Assembly (NCBI RefSeq): GCF_039545455.1
Contig: NZ_CP154468.1
Coordinates: forward strand, 186,001 to 250,000
Direction: 5' to 3'
Length of the DNA stretch: 64,000 bases
Source: Brucella sp. BE17
Lineage (GTDB): Bacteria; Pseudomonadota; Alphaproteobacteria; Rhizobiales; Rhizobiaceae
In this document: piece after piece, positions 63,024-64,000 of the stretch
How the letters are laid out: each line of letters opens with the position of its first letter
Position numbering within the stretch: the stretch's first letter is position 1
The notes under the pieces: generated by a model
The model's input: only the letters and a program-made list of their open reading frames with translations
The model's database searches: none
Told to the model about the DNA's origin: nothing
Made by a program: the position numbers and the translations under genes

Positions 63024-63803
63024 TCAAAGTGGGGCAGCGATCAGGTGCCCCGTCGCGGCGTGGCGTATGACATCCATCGGCACGCCGTAAATCTCGCGCA
63101 ATTGTTCCGGTTCCATGATGCCGGCAGGTGTCGATTGCGCGATCAGGCGGCCGCCGTGCAGCGCGAATATGGAATCGCAAAAACGCGCGGCCATATTCAC
63201 GTCATGCAGGACGATGAAGACACTCAACTGTTTTTCCTGCGACAGTTTTTGCACCAGTGACAGAACCTCGAGCTGATGCGCGATGTCAAGCGCGGAGGTC
63301 GGTTCGTCCAAAAGCAGGCATTGCGCGTCCTGCGCCACCAGCATGGCGATCCAGACGCGCTGGCGCTCGCCGCCTGAAAGCGTGTCAACAAGGCGGTCGG
63401 CAAATGTACCTATGCCGGTCAGCTCAATAGCCTCTTCGACTTTCTTTCGGTCGGTGTCGCCAAACCGGCCGAGCGCGCCATGCCATGGGTAGCGACCCAG
63501 CGCCACCAGCTCCTTGACAAGCATGCCGGATGCTTGCGCGGTATATTGCGGCAGATAGGCGAGTTTTCGCGCAAATTCGCGGTCACCCCATTGATCGAGG
63601 TTCTTGTTATAGAAGCGGATTGTACCACCTGATGCGGGTTGCTGGCGGGCAAGAATTTTCAGGAGTGTCGACTTTCCCGAACCATTATGCCCGATCAGGG
63701 CCGTGACACTTCCAGCCGGGATCGCCATGGTCAGGGGCTGCAATAACATGCGGCCACCTGCAGAAAAGGTGACATTTTCCAATTCGAACAAAGTGGAGGT
63801 CAT
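63024..63803 (-). CDS. FhuC/FecE-like iron-siderophore ABC ATPase
   Basis: 259 aa from the ATG at 63803; a TTG three bases upstream is possible. Walker A GHNGSGKST, Q-loop YLPQYTAQASGMLVKELVALGRYPWHGALGR, signature LSGGERQRVWIAML, Walker B LLLDEPTSALDIAHQ, switch His in VLHDVNMAARFCDS. The ALGRYPWHGALGRF and PTSALDIAHQ stretches are typical of FhuC-type (ferric hydroxamate) ATPases. No partner permease or binding protein is on this strand in the window; they may lie beyond the right edge or elsewhere. Its leader holds a tandem repeat (63808-63835). Confidence 0.9.
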   Translation of the reverse strand: MTSTLFELENVTFSAGGRMLLQPLTMAIPAGSVTALIGHNGSGKSTLLKILARQQPASGGTIRFYNKNLDQWGDREFARKLAYLPQYTAQASGMLVKELVALGRYPWHGALGRFGDTDRKKVEEAIELTGIGTFADRLVDTLSGGERQRVWIAMLVAQDAQCLLLDEPTSALDIAHQLEVLSLVQKLSQEKQLSVFIVLHDVNMAARFCDSIFALHGGRLIAQSTPAGIMEPEQLREIYGVPMDVIRHAATGHLIAAPL

Positions 63804-63807
63804 CAAA

Positions 63808-63835
63808 GCCTATCCTGTCGGGCCTATCCTGTTGG
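63808..63835. repeat. 14-bp tandem direct repeat in ATPase leader
   Basis: GCCTATCCTGTCGG followed directly by GCCTATCCTGTTGG, 13 of 14 identical. On the minus strand each copy carries ACAGGATAGGC, the likely ribosome-binding sequence of the ATPase gene, so that site is duplicated. Confidence 0.8.
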
Positions 63836-63947
63836 CAGATTTCGAGCCGTCATAACGCGGCTTCGCGAAAGTTGCCAGTAAAACATGACTAATATATACA
63901 TATTTCAGGCTGGTTACAGGACAGGTATATTGGGGTTTCATCCTCAC

Positions 63948-64000
63948 ATGAAGAGCCGAATTGAGGACGTCAGGTTCCTTGACGATCTTCGATATCGCGC
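63948..64000 (+). CDS. Unidentified reading frame entering the right edge (partial)
   Basis: From the ATG at 63948 a frame stays open to the window end (KSRIEDVRFLDDLRYR...); an in-frame TTG at 63930 is also possible. Divergent from the FhuC-like ATPase with a 144-base gap. In such a position a regulator or siderophore receptor would be usual, but nothing in 17 codons identifies it. Confidence 0.3.
   Translation, partial: MKSRIEDVRFLDDLRYR

Overview
The window looks like a chromosome segment of a Brucella/Ochrobactrum-type alphaproteobacterium (Hyphomicrobiales). The evidence is a full-length PdhS cell-cycle histidine kinase of the Brucella type, a tRNA-His with A73 and no extra G-1, a CtrA box, EcfG-type promoters, SmoS/MtlK polyol dehydrogenases, and codon use rich in GC at third positions. 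I see no phage, IS element or CRISPR array. The only mobile-like sequence is a ~100 bp dispersed intergenic repeat in three copies.

Layout. 1-4.3 kb: a stress-response cluster (DUF2391 membrane protein, PepSY-like protein, general-stress 17M-like protein, isochorismatase-fold hydrolase, several tiny membrane proteins, DUF3606 protein, topoisomerase IB). Three GGAAC-N16-(C/T)GTT promoters mark it as a likely EcfG regulon. 4.3-7 kb: two secreted unknowns and a P1/DmpA-type peptidase. 7-12.8 kb: guaB, divergent oxyR/katA with an OxyR operator, and an RsmB-type rRNA methyltransferase. 12.8-18.1 kb: a cobalamin riboswitch followed by a TonB-dependent receptor and a BtuCDF-like ABC importer. 18.1-26.6 kb: a LysR-HTH::TrpD2 fusion regulator divergent from a catecholate-type siderophore operon (FepA-like receptor, IroE-like periplasmic esterase, FatB/D/C/E-like ABC importer). 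27-34.5 kb: two tripartite tricarboxylate (TctCBA) transporters, separated by a peptide deformylase homologue that has lost its metal ligands. 34.5-40 kb: AsmA-like protein, pdhS, tRNA-His. 40-43.4 kb: a second cobalamin riboswitch, this one with an intrinsic terminator, and a second BtuFCD-like importer without its own receptor. 43.4-49.2 kb: a hexonate catabolic cluster (tagaturonate reductase-like, FadR/GntR regulator, altronate dehydratase-like, L-galactonate dehydrogenase-like, M24 peptidase). 49.2-51.6 kb: otsB and otsA (trehalose). 51.6-63 kb: a hexitol locus, with lacI-kinase-gatZ on one strand and smoEFGK-smoS-adh-mtlK on the other. 63-64 kb: a FhuC-like ATPase and the start of an unidentified reading frame.

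How it fits together. The window is dominated by nutrient scavenging (corrinoids, ferric siderophores, carboxylates, hexitols, hexonates), plus stress defence (EcfG cluster, catalase, trehalose) and one cell-cycle regulator. In the hexitol locus, sorbitol and mannitol would be imported by SmoEFGK and oxidised to fructose by SmoS/MtlK. The PfkB kinase and GatZ would carry a tagatose branch to fructose-6-phosphate. In the hexonate cluster, the three enzymes match the consecutive steps L-galactonate, D-tagaturonate, D-altronate, 2-keto-3-deoxygluconate. Substrates and functions are inferred from family resemblance read by eye; no searches were run.
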